Translations under genes and position numbers: made by a program
Part shown: piece by piece, positions 35,418 through 44,269 of the stretch
Layout: every line of letters begins with the position of its first letter
Position numbering within the stretch: the stretch's first letter is position 1
Source of the DNA: JAKACA01 sp050010115
GTDB taxonomy: Bacteria; Actinomycetota; Acidimicrobiia; Acidimicrobiales; Bog-793
NCBI GenBank assembly: GCA_050010115.1
Contig: JBEKLQ010000017.1
Location: forward strand, 1-53,228
DNA: 53,228 nucleotides
Reading direction: 5' to 3'
Notes under the pieces: generated by a model
The model's input: only the letters and a program-made list of their open reading frames with translations
The model's database searches: none
What the model was told of the DNA's origin: nothing

Positions 35418-37484
35418 ATGAAGGCACGTCTCCGCCGTTCGCGGGTGCTACTCGCCAGCGCCGCGGCTCTCGGGGCTACCAGCGCCGCCGGATCGCTGGT
35501 CGTCGCCCCCGGCAATGCGGGAGCTACGACCCGGTCGTCGCAGCACGCCGCCCTGATCCGGGCCGCAGCGCTTCGAGCAGACCGTGTCGATGCGATCACC
35601 GCATCGGCCAACACGACCACGCCGATCAAGCACGTGGTCGTCATCTTCCAGGAGAACGTCTCGTTCGATCACTACTTCGGGACCTACCCGTACGCGACCA
35701 ATTCGTCGGGAGAACCGTTCTACGCCTCGCCGAGCACGCCGAGCGTGAACGGTCTGACGCCGAAGCTGCTGTTCGACAACCCGAATGGCGCGAACCCCAG
35801 GCGCCTCGATCCTTCGAACATCAACGACCTGCTCATCTGTGACCAGGACCACGACTACACGGCCGAGCAGAACGCCTTCGACAACGGCGCCATGGACCAA
35901 TTCCCGCAGAGCACGGGCACCTCGAGCGGGACGAGCCCGACCGGCCAACCCTGCAAGGCGAGCGACGTGATGAACTACTACGACGGCAACAGCGCGACGG
36001 CGCTCTGGAACTACGCCCAGCACTTCTCCATGAGTGACAACTCGTTCGGCACTACTTTCGGTCCGTCGGCGCCGGGCGCCATCAACCTGGCATCCGGCAA
36101 CACCGGCGGTGTCGACACGGCGCATGCCGTGCGCGGTGCTCTCACTGACGGCGACACCGTCAGCGACGGAACTGGTGGTCAGACGCTGATCAGCGATGCC
36201 CAGCCATACTGGGACGACTGTTCCTCCCGCGACGCCGTGGCTATGACGGGCCAGAACGTCGGCAATCAGCTCAATGCCAAGAGCCTGAGCTGGGGCTGGT
36301 TCGAGGGCGGGTTCACCCCGACGACCGCCTACTCGGGCCCGGCCGACAGCGCCTCGACCTACAACCAGCTGAACGAGCCCGGTCGCGCCGTCTGCGGTTC
36401 GTCACACGACGTCGGGGCGGCCCTCGGCGGCACCGGACAGTGGGGGACGAAGAGTGACTACATCCCCCACCACGAGCCGTTCCAGTACTACGCCTCCACC
36501 GCCAACCCACACCACCTCGCGCCCGTGTCGCTGGACGCGGTGGGTACCGACACTGGCACCTCCGGCGAGTTCGACACGGCCAACCACCAGTACGACGTGT
36601 CCTGGTTCAACAGCCTCGTGTCGGGGATCGCGGGCGGCACCATTCCGGCGAGCCACTTGCCGGCCGTTTCCTTCCTGAAGGCGCCAGGCTATGAAGACGG
36701 TCACGCAGGCTACTCGGACCTGATCGACGAGCAGGCGTGGCTCGCGAACGAGATCAACTCGATCGAGGCACTGCCCACCTGGAAGAGCACGGCGATCTTC
36801 GTCGCCTACGACGACTCGGACGGCTTCTACGACCACGTCTACAGCGGTGTGACGAACCCGTCGCAATCGGTGGCGGACACGCTCACGGGCGCCGGCGTCT
36901 GCGGCGCGGAGGCGCCGGGAACCTCGCCCCTCTACAACGAGCAGGGTCGTTGCGGTTACGGACCTCGCCTCCCGCTCGTCGTGATCTCGCCCTGGGCGAA
37001 GCAGGACTACGTCAGCCACACGCTCACGGACCAGTCGTCGATCATCGCCTTCATCGAGCAGAACTGGGGCCTCGGGGAGATCCCAGGCTCGTTCGCGAAC
37101 ATCGCCCGGTCGCTCGACGACATGTTCAACTTCACCGCGAGCCCAAGCCAGTTGGCCAAGCCGCTGGTGCTGAGCCCCACCACCGGTGAGCCGAGCTTCC
37201 CCGTCGAGGGAGCCATCAGCCCCACGTCCGGTCCTATCTCCGGCGGCACGACCGTCACGATCAGCGGCCTCAACTTCTCGACCACGGGCGGGACGACGAT
37301 CTCCTTCGGTGGCAAGACAGCCAAGGACGTCACCTGCACCGCCTCAACGACGCTGGCGGCACCGGCGACGGTCTGCACCGCCGTGACCCCGAAGATGACG
37401 AGCACGCAAACGGTGACCGTCACCGTCAAGGTGGGAACGGCCAAGGCCGTCGACGACGCAGCCAACTTCAACTACACGACCTGA
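35418..37484 (+). CDS. Secreted phospholipase C-type phosphoesterase with IPT/TIG domain
   Basis: The 688-residue protein starts with a basic signal peptide containing RR (residues 1-36), possibly Tat-dependent. The phosphoesterase core (PF04185 type) begins IKHVVVIFQENVSFDHYFG (70-88), with metal-ligand candidates Glu79, Asn80 and Asp84. A later Asp-rich segment YDDSDGFYDHV follows. Residues from about 600 form an IPT/TIG immunoglobulin-like domain opening with ISPTSGPISGGTTVTI. Family members release phosphate or head groups from phospholipids and include acid phosphatases. ATG 35418 has AAAGGA 10 bases upstream. It ends at a strong bidirectional hairpin. Confidence 0.9.
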   Translation: MKARLRRSRVLLASAAALGATSAAGSLVVAPGNAGATTRSSQHAALIRAAALRADRVDAITASANTTTPIKHVVVIFQENVSFDHYFGTYPYATNSSGEPFYASPSTPSVNGLTPKLLFDNPNGANPRRLDPSNINDLLICDQDHDYTAEQNAFDNGAMDQFPQSTGTSSGTSPTGQPCKASDVMNYYDGNSATALWNYAQHFSMSDNSFGTTFGPSAPGAINLASGNTGGVDTAHAVRGALTDGDTVSDGTGGQTLISDAQPYWDDCSSRDAVAMTGQNVGNQLNAKSLSWGWFEGGFTPTTAYSGPADSASTYNQLNEPGRAVCGSSHDVGAALGGTGQWGTKSDYIPHHEPFQYYASTANPHHLAPVSLDAVGTDTGTSGEFDTANHQYDVSWFNSLVSGIAGGTIPASHLPAVSFLKAPGYEDGHAGYSDLIDEQAWLANEINSIEALPTWKSTAIFVAYDDSDGFYDHVYSGVTNPSQSVADTLTGAGVCGAEAPGTSPLYNEQGRCGYGPRLPLVVISPWAKQDYVSHTLTDQSSIIAFIEQNWGLGEIPGSFANIARSLDDMFNFTASPSQLAKPLVLSPTTGEPSFPVEGAISPTSGPISGGTTVTISGLNFSTTGGTTISFGGKTAKDVTCTASTTLAAPATVCTAVTPKMTSTQTVTVTVKVGTAKAVDDAANFNYTT

Positions 37485-37521
37485 GCGGGAACCTCAACCA
37501 GCACATCACCGGGAACGATTC

Positions 37522-37555
37522 ACGGGAGCGGGCGGCTGTCCGCCCGCTCCCGTGT
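37522..37555. terminator. Strong bidirectional hairpin terminator
   Basis: A perfect 15-bp GC-rich stem (arms 37522-37536 and 37541-37555) closes on a CTGT loop between two convergent genes. It is 38 bases past the phosphoesterase stop and 15 bases before the stop of the gene on the other strand. No T-run follows, which is usual for actinobacterial terminators. Confidence 0.8.
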
Positions 37556-37570
37556 CGCGTTGAGTGTCGC

Positions 37571-38344
37571 TCAGGTGGACGTCTCGGACCCCGCTGGCGG
37601 CGCAGGGGGGATCGCGTCCGGGGCGCGTGGCGGGGCGGGCGGGGCGCCGACGGCGGGCGGGGCGCCGACGGCGGGCGGGGCGGGCAGCGGGATGCTCGAG
37701 GGGCGTGGCGTGTCGCTCGGACCCGATGACGGGGCGATCGCGGCGGTGCACGCTGGCGCGGAGAGCGGAACTTCTGCCGAGGCGAGGTCAGGGCTCCACG
37801 CCGCGGGGTCGTCGGTCACCTTGACGGCACCCAGCACGTCGATCATGCGGATGCGGAGCACCGGCGTGGCCGGACTCGGAGGCGGGCCGTACGTGACGAT
37901 CGTCCGGCCACCAAAGAGGGAGGACGTGTCGACCTCGACGTGAATCCCCTTCGGGACGAGGACACGAAGGTTGCCCATCAGGACCCACAGCTTGATGGTC
38001 GGCTCCGGCCCGACGAGAGTGGCACCCCGAAGATCGAGATGGATCTCCCCCATCAGCACGACAGCCGTCGTGTGCTCCGGCAGCACGAACCGGCCTCGCC
38101 TCACACGGTTGCCGAAGGGCACGAACCAACGGCGCTTGACCCGACCGGGAACCACCGACGCGCTGAGGTCGGCGGTGGCGGCGACGAGGTCGGTGCGTGA
38201 GCGCGCCGCCAGGGCCAGGTCGGTCCGCCGGCTGAACTCGTCGAGCGTCACCTGGCCGGAGCCACACGCTCGAACGAGGGACGCGAGAGCACCGGCGCGC
38301 TCGGACTCGCTCACCACGTACTGCTCGCCATCTGCGGACGTCAC
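37571..38344 (-). CDS. DUF1707 / LiaF-like domain protein
   Basis: The 257-residue protein has an N-terminal DUF1707 domain (VSESERAGALASLVRACGSG and on to about 60). A beta-rich region resembling the C-terminal domain of LiaF-type proteins follows (VVLMGEIHLDLRGA, LWVLMGNLRVLVPKG). The Pro/Ala-rich tail includes two exact PPAVGA units from an 18-bp repeat. There is no membrane segment. GTG 38344 has AGGAG six bases upstream, so the long open frame above it is ignored. LiaF-type proteins restrain envelope-stress kinases in other bacteria; a similar role here is inference. Confidence 0.82.
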   Translation of the reverse strand: MTSADGEQYVVSESERAGALASLVRACGSGQVTLDEFSRRTDLALAARSRTDLVAATADLSASVVPGRVKRRWFVPFGNRVRRGRFVLPEHTTAVVLMGEIHLDLRGATLVGPEPTIKLWVLMGNLRVLVPKGIHVEVDTSSLFGGRTIVTYGPPPSPATPVLRIRMIDVLGAVKVTDDPAAWSPDLASAEVPLSAPACTAAIAPSSGPSDTPRPSSIPLPAPPAVGAPPAVGAPPAPPRAPDAIPPAPPAGSETST

Positions 38345-38646
38345 GCTCCGCTCCTCTCGGCCGCCACCCACCTGCTCGACCGGCGCCGGCACCCACCATC
38401 GTGGCGCTTTCGGCGCTCGCCCGCCCGACAGCTCGCCTGGCGGGACTCTCTGGTCGATAGGGGGCACATGTGCCCCAGACCCGGCCGAGAGTGGCGGCAG
38501 AAGAGTCGCCCTCGTCGCCAATGCCCGCTGCCGGTACGCTTTGACCCTGACAGGGCCGGGAGGCGGCCCGCGCATGGTGACAGGCTGCCGCCTGCATGGC
38601 GGCCGCCTCTCGACCACCCGCGAGGACCGAGTTAAGGAGCACGACG
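38345..38646. other. Divergent intergenic region (302 bases)
   Basis: This region separates the DUF1707/LiaF-like and SPFH genes. It holds the 16-bp palindrome at 38461-38476. A GCCGCC/GGCGGC hairpin (38587-38603) lies just upstream of the SPFH ribosome binding site AAGGAG (38634-38639). I see no gene. TACGCT at 38533-38538 is the best -10 candidate for the rightward promoter but is weak. Confidence 0.5.
38461..38476. promoter_or_regulatory. Perfect 16-bp palindrome, probable operator
   Basis: GGGGCACATGTGCCCC is a perfect dyad between two divergent genes. Size and symmetry fit the binding site of a dimeric helix-turn-helix regulator that could control one or both genes. I do not know its cognate protein. 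Confidence 0.55.
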
Positions 38647-39885
38647 ATGGGTCTGATGCACGAAGTACGGCGGGAGTTCATCGCCGTTCCCGATGCCAAC
38701 AAGGGTCAGATCGTCTACAAGTGGCCTGACCAGAACATCCGCAAGTTCACCCGCGCCATCGTCGAGCCCGACGCCGTGGCGGTGTTCATGAGCCAGGGCC
38801 AGGTGATGGGCGTGGTCCCGCCCGGCCAGCACACGCTCGATGCCCGCGAGCTCCCCTTCCTCGGAATGTTCGTGGACTGGGCATCCGGCGGCGACGCCTT
38901 CAAGGCCGAGCTGTACTTCATCGGGACTCGGGAGTACCCGAACAACCGGTTCGGTGGCCGCCTCGACGACGTGCAGGACCCGCAGACCGGACTCGTGGTC
39001 ACCTTGCGGGCCTTCGGCGAGTACGCCCTCAAGGTGGCCGACCCGACCAAGCTCATCTTGAACCTGGTCGGCACCGTCGACGTAACGAACAACGACGCCA
39101 TCACCGGCTGGGTGGCCGAGCAGCTCCTGAAGGTCACGCGGACCTGCGTCACCACCCAGCTCATGTCCGGCACCTGGCCGATCCTTGGCCTGTCCGCTCA
39201 CCTCCCTGACATCGAGGCCGCCGTCACGCCAGCCGCCGATGGCCAGCTCGAGAACTACGGCGTGACGATCTCGCGGCTCGGGAACCTCGACGTCAACCTC
39301 GCCGAGGAGGACAGTGCCCGCCTCAAGAAACTGGCGGGGGATACGGCCTACAGCAGGCTGGCGGGGGGTTTCTTGCAGGCTGCGCAGGCCGAGGCGTTGC
39401 AGGGCGCAGGCGAGGGTATGGCCCAAGGCGGCGGAGCCGTCACGCCGATGTTCCTCGGCGCCGGCCTCGGCATGGCCGGCCAGATGATGCAGGCGCCGGG
39501 CCAGGCGCCCCCGTACCCGCCGCCGCCGGCGCCCGGGTTCGCCGGAGGTGGTGCGGGCTACGCCCCGCCACCCCAGCAGCAGGCCGCCCCGCCGCAGGGA
39601 TACCCACCGCAAGCGGCGCCCCAGCCAGAGCCCGCTGCAGTCCCGCCGCCGGGAGTCGTCGAGACGGTGGCCTCGGGAGCCGCGGCCGCAGCAGCAGCCG
39701 GCGGCGCCACGGGAGCTGTGTGCGCGAACTGCCAGGCGCAGCTGCGCGAGGGCGCCAAGTTCTGCGACTCGTGCGGGACGCCGACCCAGCTCAAGTGCAG
39801 CAACTGCAACGCCGATCTGCGACCTGGAGCCAAGTTCTGCGACTCGTGCGGGACGCCGACCCAGGCACCGCCGCCGGCGCAGTAG
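38647..39885 (+). CDS. SPFH-domain (virion core protein-like, COG4260 type) protein with two zinc ribbons
   Basis: The 412-residue protein has an SPFH-like core (about 20-240) with IVYKWPDQNIRKFTRAIVEP and VMGVVPPGQHTLDAREL. An Ala/Gly-rich helix (about 255-285) and a Pro/Gln/Tyr-rich linker follow. Two C-terminal zinc ribbons (about 359-405) have four Cys each, CxxC...CxxC, sharing EGAKFCDSCGTPTQ or PGAKFCDSCGTPTQ. SPFH proteins scaffold membrane domains, but this type lacks an obvious membrane anchor. ATG 38647 has AAGGAG seven bases upstream. The next two genes also carry zinc ribbons. Confidence 0.85.
   Translation: MGLMHEVRREFIAVPDANKGQIVYKWPDQNIRKFTRAIVEPDAVAVFMSQGQVMGVVPPGQHTLDARELPFLGMFVDWASGGDAFKAELYFIGTREYPNNRFGGRLDDVQDPQTGLVVTLRAFGEYALKVADPTKLILNLVGTVDVTNNDAITGWVAEQLLKVTRTCVTTQLMSGTWPILGLSAHLPDIEAAVTPAADGQLENYGVTISRLGNLDVNLAEEDSARLKKLAGDTAYSRLAGGFLQAAQAEALQGAGEGMAQGGGAVTPMFLGAGLGMAGQMMQAPGQAPPYPPPPAPGFAGGGAGYAPPPQQQAAPPQGYPPQAAPQPEPAAVPPPGVVETVASGAAAAAAAGGATGAVCANCQAQLREGAKFCDSCGTPTQLKCSNCNADLRPGAKFCDSCGTPTQAPPPAQ
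39754..39864. repeat. 36-base exact direct repeat in the zinc-ribbon coding region
   Basis: An identical 36-base stretch occurs at 39754-39789 and 39829-39864, 75 bases apart. It encodes the shared AKFCDSCGTPTQ part of the two ribbons. Identity at synonymous positions suggests recent duplication or gene conversion. Confidence 0.95.
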
Positions 39886-40018
39886 GAGACGCGGTCCGGG
39901 GGGCCTGAACGCCCGCCCAACCCCGACGCCACGCCCACCACCAATCCCCCGCCGGCGCCATGCGGCGCTACAGTGCCTGGACTTCGCTGAGCACGAGGTG
40001 GACCGGGAGGGGTGGCAC

Positions 40019-40819
40019 ATGGAACGCATTGAGTGTCAGTGGTGCAAGGCCCAGAACGAGGCCAACAGGACGAGTTGCGCGACCTGTGGGGCTCCCCTGG
40101 ATCAGAAGAACCTGGTCACCGATTCAGGGTGGACCGAGGCTCCCCGCCTGCGGGATATGACCGAGTTCCACTTCTCCAACTCGACCTGCCAGATCGAGGG
40201 CGAGATCGTCCCGGTTGCCGAGCTGGCCCTCGCCGAGGGTGACTCGGTGTTCTTCGAGCACCACGTCATGCTGTGGAAGGAACCACAGGTCCCGATGAGT
40301 GCCCTGAACACGGGCGGCGGCATGAAACGCATGCTCGGCGGCATGCCACACATCATCAGCGTCGCCCATGGCCCTGGCCGGATCGCGTTCTCCCGCGACG
40401 CCACAGGCGAGGTCGTCGTCCTCCCACTCCACCCGTCGATGGAGATCGACGTGCGGGAGCACGGGTTTCTTGCTGGTACGCACTCGCTGTCGTACTCGTT
40501 CGTACGGATCAAGGGTCTTGCGAACGTGCTCCATGGCGGTGAGGGCATGTACATGGATCGCTTCGTGACCGCCAACGAGCCCGGGCTCTTACTGCTCCAC
40601 GGGTACGGCAACGTGTTCCAGCGCACCCTCGGATCGGGCGAGAAGATCCTGATCGAACCGGGCGGCTTCCTCTACAAGGACTCCTCGGTGACGATGAACA
40701 CCGTCCAGCAGAACGTGAAGACGAGCATGATGCGTCACGGCATGTACCTCGCAGAGATGGTCGGGCCCGGCCGGGTCGGCATCCAGTCGATGTACGTCCA
40801 CGCCGGCACCACCGAGTAA
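40019..40819 (+). CDS. AIM24-family protein with N-terminal zinc ribbon (copy 1)
   Basis: The 266-residue protein has a zinc ribbon with Cys6, Cys9, Cys20 and Cys23, followed by an AIM24-type beta-roll. Landmarks of the roll are STCQIEGEIVPVAEL, GPGRIAFSRDATGEVVVLPL, GYGNVFQRTLGSGEKILIEPG and a closing GPGRVGIQSM. AIM24 proteins are named after a yeast mitochondrial inner-membrane protein, and the bacterial function is unknown. ATG 40019 has a GGAGGGG site upstream. It is a paralogue of the next gene and follows the SPFH gene after 133 bases. Confidence 0.85.
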   Translation: MERIECQWCKAQNEANRTSCATCGAPLDQKNLVTDSGWTEAPRLRDMTEFHFSNSTCQIEGEIVPVAELALAEGDSVFFEHHVMLWKEPQVPMSALNTGGGMKRMLGGMPHIISVAHGPGRIAFSRDATGEVVVLPLHPSMEIDVREHGFLAGTHSLSYSFVRIKGLANVLHGGEGMYMDRFVTANEPGLLLLHGYGNVFQRTLGSGEKILIEPGGFLYKDSSVTMNTVQQNVKTSMMRHGMYLAEMVGPGRVGIQSMYVHAGTTE

Positions 40820-40831
40820 AGGGGCCTCGAC

Positions 40832-41731
40832 GTGTCCATGCCACCACAGGGAACCGCGGTGTACACCTGCCCGTACTGCCGCATCCCGAGCGACACAATC
40901 GACGTGACGTGCCCCCACTGCGGCGCCCCGATCGACGTCCGCGAGCACGTCTCGGATTCCGGCTGGGCCGAGCAGCCGCCGATCCGAGACATGGCTCGCG
41001 TCCACTTCAGCCGCTCGACCTGCCAGATCAGCGGCAAGTACGTGCCGGTCGCCGACTTCGGACTTGACGAGCAGGATTCTGTGTACTTCTCGCACCACGT
41101 CCTTTTGCACCTGAACCCCTCGGTACGCATCGAAGCGATGCCTATGGCGGGAGGCTGGAACCGGATGCTCGCCGGTATGCCGCTCGTCATGATGCGTGCG
41201 GCCGGGCCGGGCCACATCGCCTTCAGTCATGACGATCCCGGCGAGACCGTCGCCGTCCCGTTGCAGGCGAACCAGTCGGTCGAGGTAGCGGAGCATCGTT
41301 TCCTGGTGGCTACCGGGAACGTGACCTACGGCTGGCAGGCGAGCGGGATCTGGTACACGACCCAGAGCGGCAACGACCAAGAAACCCACTACCCCATGGG
41401 CATGATGCTCGACCGATTCACCGCCCAGGCTGCTCCGGGCCTCCTGCTCCTGCACTCGCCCGGCAACGTCTTCATCCGCGACCTGCCTCCCGGTCAGAGC
41501 ATCCTCATCCAGCCGAGCGCTCTGCTTTACAAGGACCTGAGCGTGCAGACGCGCCTGCACTTCGAGTACCCCGGCGGCACCTACTGGTTCTCGTCGGCAA
41601 GGATGCAGACCAAGACCACGTGGCTGACGTTGTACGGCCCGGGGCGCGTGGCGATCCAGTCCGTGTTCCGGCGACCGGAGATGGTCGGATACGTGACGAG
41701 CAGCTCAGGGGCGACGCAACAGCGCTGGTAG
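40832..41731 (+). CDS. AIM24-family protein with N-terminal zinc ribbon (copy 2)
   Basis: The 299-residue paralogue of copy 1 has ribbon cysteines at 13, 16, 27 and 30 and the same order of landmarks: VSDSGWAEQPPIRDM, STCQISGKYVPVADF, GPGHIAFSHDDPGETVAVPL, SPGNVFIRDLPPGQSILIQP and GPGRVAIQSVF. It is longer by a central insert (about 170-190) and a C-terminal Ser/Gln tail. GTG 40832 has AAGGGG about 7 bases upstream, 12 bases after copy 1 ends; ATG 40838 is the alternative. Tandem placement suggests the two proteins work together, perhaps as a hetero-oligomer. Confidence 0.85.
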   Translation: MSMPPQGTAVYTCPYCRIPSDTIDVTCPHCGAPIDVREHVSDSGWAEQPPIRDMARVHFSRSTCQISGKYVPVADFGLDEQDSVYFSHHVLLHLNPSVRIEAMPMAGGWNRMLAGMPLVMMRAAGPGHIAFSHDDPGETVAVPLQANQSVEVAEHRFLVATGNVTYGWQASGIWYTTQSGNDQETHYPMGMMLDRFTAQAAPGLLLLHSPGNVFIRDLPPGQSILIQPSALLYKDLSVQTRLHFEYPGGTYWFSSARMQTKTTWLTLYGPGRVAIQSVFRRPEMVGYVTSSSGATQQRW

Positions 41732-41767
41732 CTGACCGCGTCTGCCTCCCGGATCCCACACACCCCC

Positions 41768-42346
41768 GTGCGCATCATCCTCCTCGGCGCCCCGGGTTCG
41801 GGGAAGGGCACCCAAGGTCCCATACTGGCCGAGCACTTCGGCTCGACCCACGTGTCCACAGGGGAGCTGCTGCGCCACGAGATCGCCGAGGGCACCGAGC
41901 TGGGACAGCGCGTGCGCGGTTACGTGCAAGCAGGCGAGCTCGTCCCTGACGAGATCGTCTTCGCGCTGCTGAGCGAACCCATCGCCGCCGCGGCCGCGAG
42001 CGGGGGGTACGTGCTCGACGGCTTCCCCCGGAGCTTGCACCAAGCCGAGGAGGCTTACGCCCGAGCCGAACTGGCGGGGGTGACCGCCGACGCCGTGGTG
42101 AACCTCTCGGCGCCCGACGACGTGGTCCGCGAACGGCTCGGCATGCGAGCGGCGTACGGGCGCGCTGACGACGGCGATCGCGACGTGATCGAGCGCCGCT
42201 TGCGCATCTATCACTCCGAGACCGAGCCCCTGCTCGACTTCTATCGGAGCCGGGGCTTGCTCGTGACCGTCGACGCAACAGGGCCAGCCGAGGAGGTAAC
42301 AGAAGCGATGATCGCCGTGCTGACGGATCGCACGCCGGCGTCTTGA
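41768..42346 (+). CDS. adk: Adenylate kinase (short-lid form)
   Basis: The enzyme interconverts ATP + AMP and 2 ADP. The 192-residue protein has Walker A GAPGSGKGTQ (7-16), the AMP-binding STGELLRHEIAEGTELG and LDGFPRS. A short lid (RLGMRAAYGRADDGDRD) lacks the zinc-finger insert of long forms, as in M. tuberculosis Adk. GTG 41768 starts right at the conserved first strand. It is not in a secY/ribosomal-protein operon here. The TTGA overlap couples it to the DNA repair gene. Confidence 0.92.
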   Translation: MRIILLGAPGSGKGTQGPILAEHFGSTHVSTGELLRHEIAEGTELGQRVRGYVQAGELVPDEIVFALLSEPIAAAAASGGYVLDGFPRSLHQAEEAYARAELAGVTADAVVNLSAPDDVVRERLGMRAAYGRADDGDRDVIERRLRIYHSETEPLLDFYRSRGLLVTVDATGPAEEVTEAMIAVLTDRTPAS

Positions 42347-43182
42347 CGAAGCGCCGGCAGCAGGTGGGGACTGCGCGGCCCGGAGAGGCGCAGGCACGCG
42401 CAGTCCGTCCGGCACCGCTCGAGGCGACGGGCCCGGACATCGAACGGCTGGCAGCAGAGCTCGAGGCGCAGTTGCGTGCAGCCGGGAGCCCGGAGCGGGC
42501 AACCTCCGAGCGCGCCTATCTGAAGAGCGAGCTCGAGTTCCTCGGCACCGCCGTCCCGATGGTCCGGCGCGTAGCCAAAGAGCTGCTCGCGGGCCCCGAG
42601 CTCCCTGCGGGCAACCACGACCGGCTCGTGGCACTCGTCGAATGCCTGTGGTCGGCCCCGGTGCACGAGCGAAGGGCGCTGGCGATCGAGCTCCTCGGGA
42701 TGCGGTCGGCGCTGCTCGTCGCCGGCGACCTCGACCTGGTCGAACGGCTGCTGCGCGACTCGTACACATGGGCCTACGTCGACTCGTTGGCCGTCCACGT
42801 CGCCGGCGCCATCATCGAGCGCCACCCCGAGACGGTGGTTCGGCTCGATCAATGGGTGGAGGATCCCGATTTCTGGCTCCGGCGGTCGGCCATGCTGGCG
42901 CTGCTGCTCCCGTTGCGGCAGGGTGCTGGGGACGCGGGTCGTTTCCTCTCGTACGCGGACCGGTTGCTCGACGAGCGGGAGTTCTTCATTCGCAAGGCGA
43001 TCGGCTGGGTGTTGCGTGACATGGGCCGCAAGCGCCCGGAGCTGGTCCTCGAGTGGATCGCGCCGCGAACCCACCGGGCATCCGGCGTTACCGTCCGCGA
43101 GGCGGTGAAGTGCCTCCCGGCCGATGACGCCGCAGCCATCCTCGAGGCGTACCGCGAGCGGAGGCCCTGTATGAGGAGGTAG
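42343..43182 (+). CDS. DNA alkylation repair protein, AlkD-like
   Basis: The 279-residue protein is built of helical HEAT-like repeats. It contains the AlkD-family segments WAYVDSLAVHVAG, DFWLRRSAMLALL and EFFIRKAIGWVLRDMGRKRP. AlkD glycosylases remove N3- and N7-alkylated purines. TTG 42343 overlaps the adk stop as TTGA. The first 30 residues are basic and Gln/Ala-rich and precede the conserved fold. The catalytic Trp and Asp pattern looks present, but I cannot confirm each position. Confidence 0.87.
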   Translation: MTKRRQQVGTARPGEAQARAVRPAPLEATGPDIERLAAELEAQLRAAGSPERATSERAYLKSELEFLGTAVPMVRRVAKELLAGPELPAGNHDRLVALVECLWSAPVHERRALAIELLGMRSALLVAGDLDLVERLLRDSYTWAYVDSLAVHVAGAIIERHPETVVRLDQWVEDPDFWLRRSAMLALLLPLRQGAGDAGRFLSYADRLLDEREFFIRKAIGWVLRDMGRKRPELVLEWIAPRTHRASGVTVREAVKCLPADDAAAILEAYRERRPCMRR

Positions 43183-43222
43183 GGCGCCGGCGGTGGTGGC
43201 GCCGGGGGCCGGCGGCAGCGCC

Positions 43223-44101
43223 TCAGCCGACGATGTCGATCGGCGTGCCCGGCGGGACGTCCTCGAGCTTCAGCAGGTCAGCGTCGTGCAGCCGGATGCA
43301 GCCGTTGGAGATGTACGCCCCGGTCGTGCCGATCTCGGCGTCGGCTCCGATCGGCCCGTGGATGCCGATGATGGCATCGCCTGTGCCCGCCCAGTCGGCG
43401 ATCGCCCGCGAGTGCGCCGAGGTGATCATGATGAAGGCGCCGTACTCAGGGCCGATCGGCGGCTCGAGAAATGCAACGAAGTACTGACCGATCGGCGTGG
43501 GCGTGTACTCGGCACCGACACCGGCCGGGAAGTCGTCGAGCAGCCGGTCGAACTTGAACAGCTGCAGATGGGTCGTCTTCAGGTTCACGACGATCCGGTA
43601 CGGCGTGGTGGACAGCTTGGCGTCGCCACTGCGGATCCAGGCCGTCGACTCGTCCGGTCGCTGAGGGAGGCGGACCCGCAACCAACCGGGCGCCGTCGCG
43701 ATGACGGGCAGCGCCGAGGGCATGCCCTGCCACGTCGCCGCCACCGTCACTACGTCCCGGCCGTCCGGCGCCGAGTAGCCCGGGAAGGTCCCCTTCATCC
43801 TCGCCACCAACGTGACCACCGGCGGCGACGCCGGCGGCGACTGCTGTAGGACGACTGGAGGGTGGATAGCTCGCTGCGGGTCGATCAGGTTGCTGCCGAA
43901 GGGACGAGCCGGTGCTTCAGCCGCTCGCTGCCCACCGCTGAAGAAGCCGGCCGCCGCGAGCGACGCGCTCACAACGACCAGCGCTGCGACTGCGGCAATG
44001 GCCCGACCACGGGCACGGGAGCGCGGACGCGACACACAAACCTCGCCAGGCACGATCGGCTGGCCCTGCTGGGCCTCCTGACCGTGATCACCTTCGGTCA
44101 T
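43223..44101 (-). CDS. L,D-transpeptidase (YkuD family)
   Basis: The enzyme makes 3-3 cross-links in peptidoglycan or attaches proteins to it. The 292-residue protein has a short cytosolic N-terminus, one membrane anchor (about 34-54) and a Pro/Ala-rich spacer. An SH3-like region (about 95-160) precedes the YkuD domain. The catalytic signature is His248 in GIHGPIG and Cys268 and Arg270 in ISNGCIRLHD. It is convergent with the AlkD-like gene, 40 bases apart. No clear promoter was found upstream of ATG 44101. Confidence 0.92.
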   Translation of the reverse strand: MTEGDHGQEAQQGQPIVPGEVCVSRPRSRARGRAIAAVAALVVVSASLAAAGFFSGGQRAAEAPARPFGSNLIDPQRAIHPPVVLQQSPPASPPVVTLVARMKGTFPGYSAPDGRDVVTVAATWQGMPSALPVIATAPGWLRVRLPQRPDESTAWIRSGDAKLSTTPYRIVVNLKTTHLQLFKFDRLLDDFPAGVGAEYTPTPIGQYFVAFLEPPIGPEYGAFIMITSAHSRAIADWAGTGDAIIGIHGPIGADAEIGTTGAYISNGCIRLHDADLLKLEDVPPGTPIDIVG

Positions 44102-44269
44102 GAGCGCGCTGCCACTGAACTGCCTCCGGCTCCCCGCCTAGCGGATCTGATAGGAGCCTACCGTCGCCCGGTAGCTACGTGGCTTCGGGCCGGCATCGTG
44201 CGCCCCGACCGTGGAAACGCCTTCCAGGCAACCTGGCAACTCCCGCTGAGCTTTGAGCTGGCGAGCGAC

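Noticed and set aside
37640..37690. GC-rich repeats near the end of the DUF1707/LiaF-like gene as a CRISPR or minisatellite
   Set aside because: There are only two exact 18-bp copies, in frame, encoding a Pro/Ala/Gly tail. This is low complexity, not an array.
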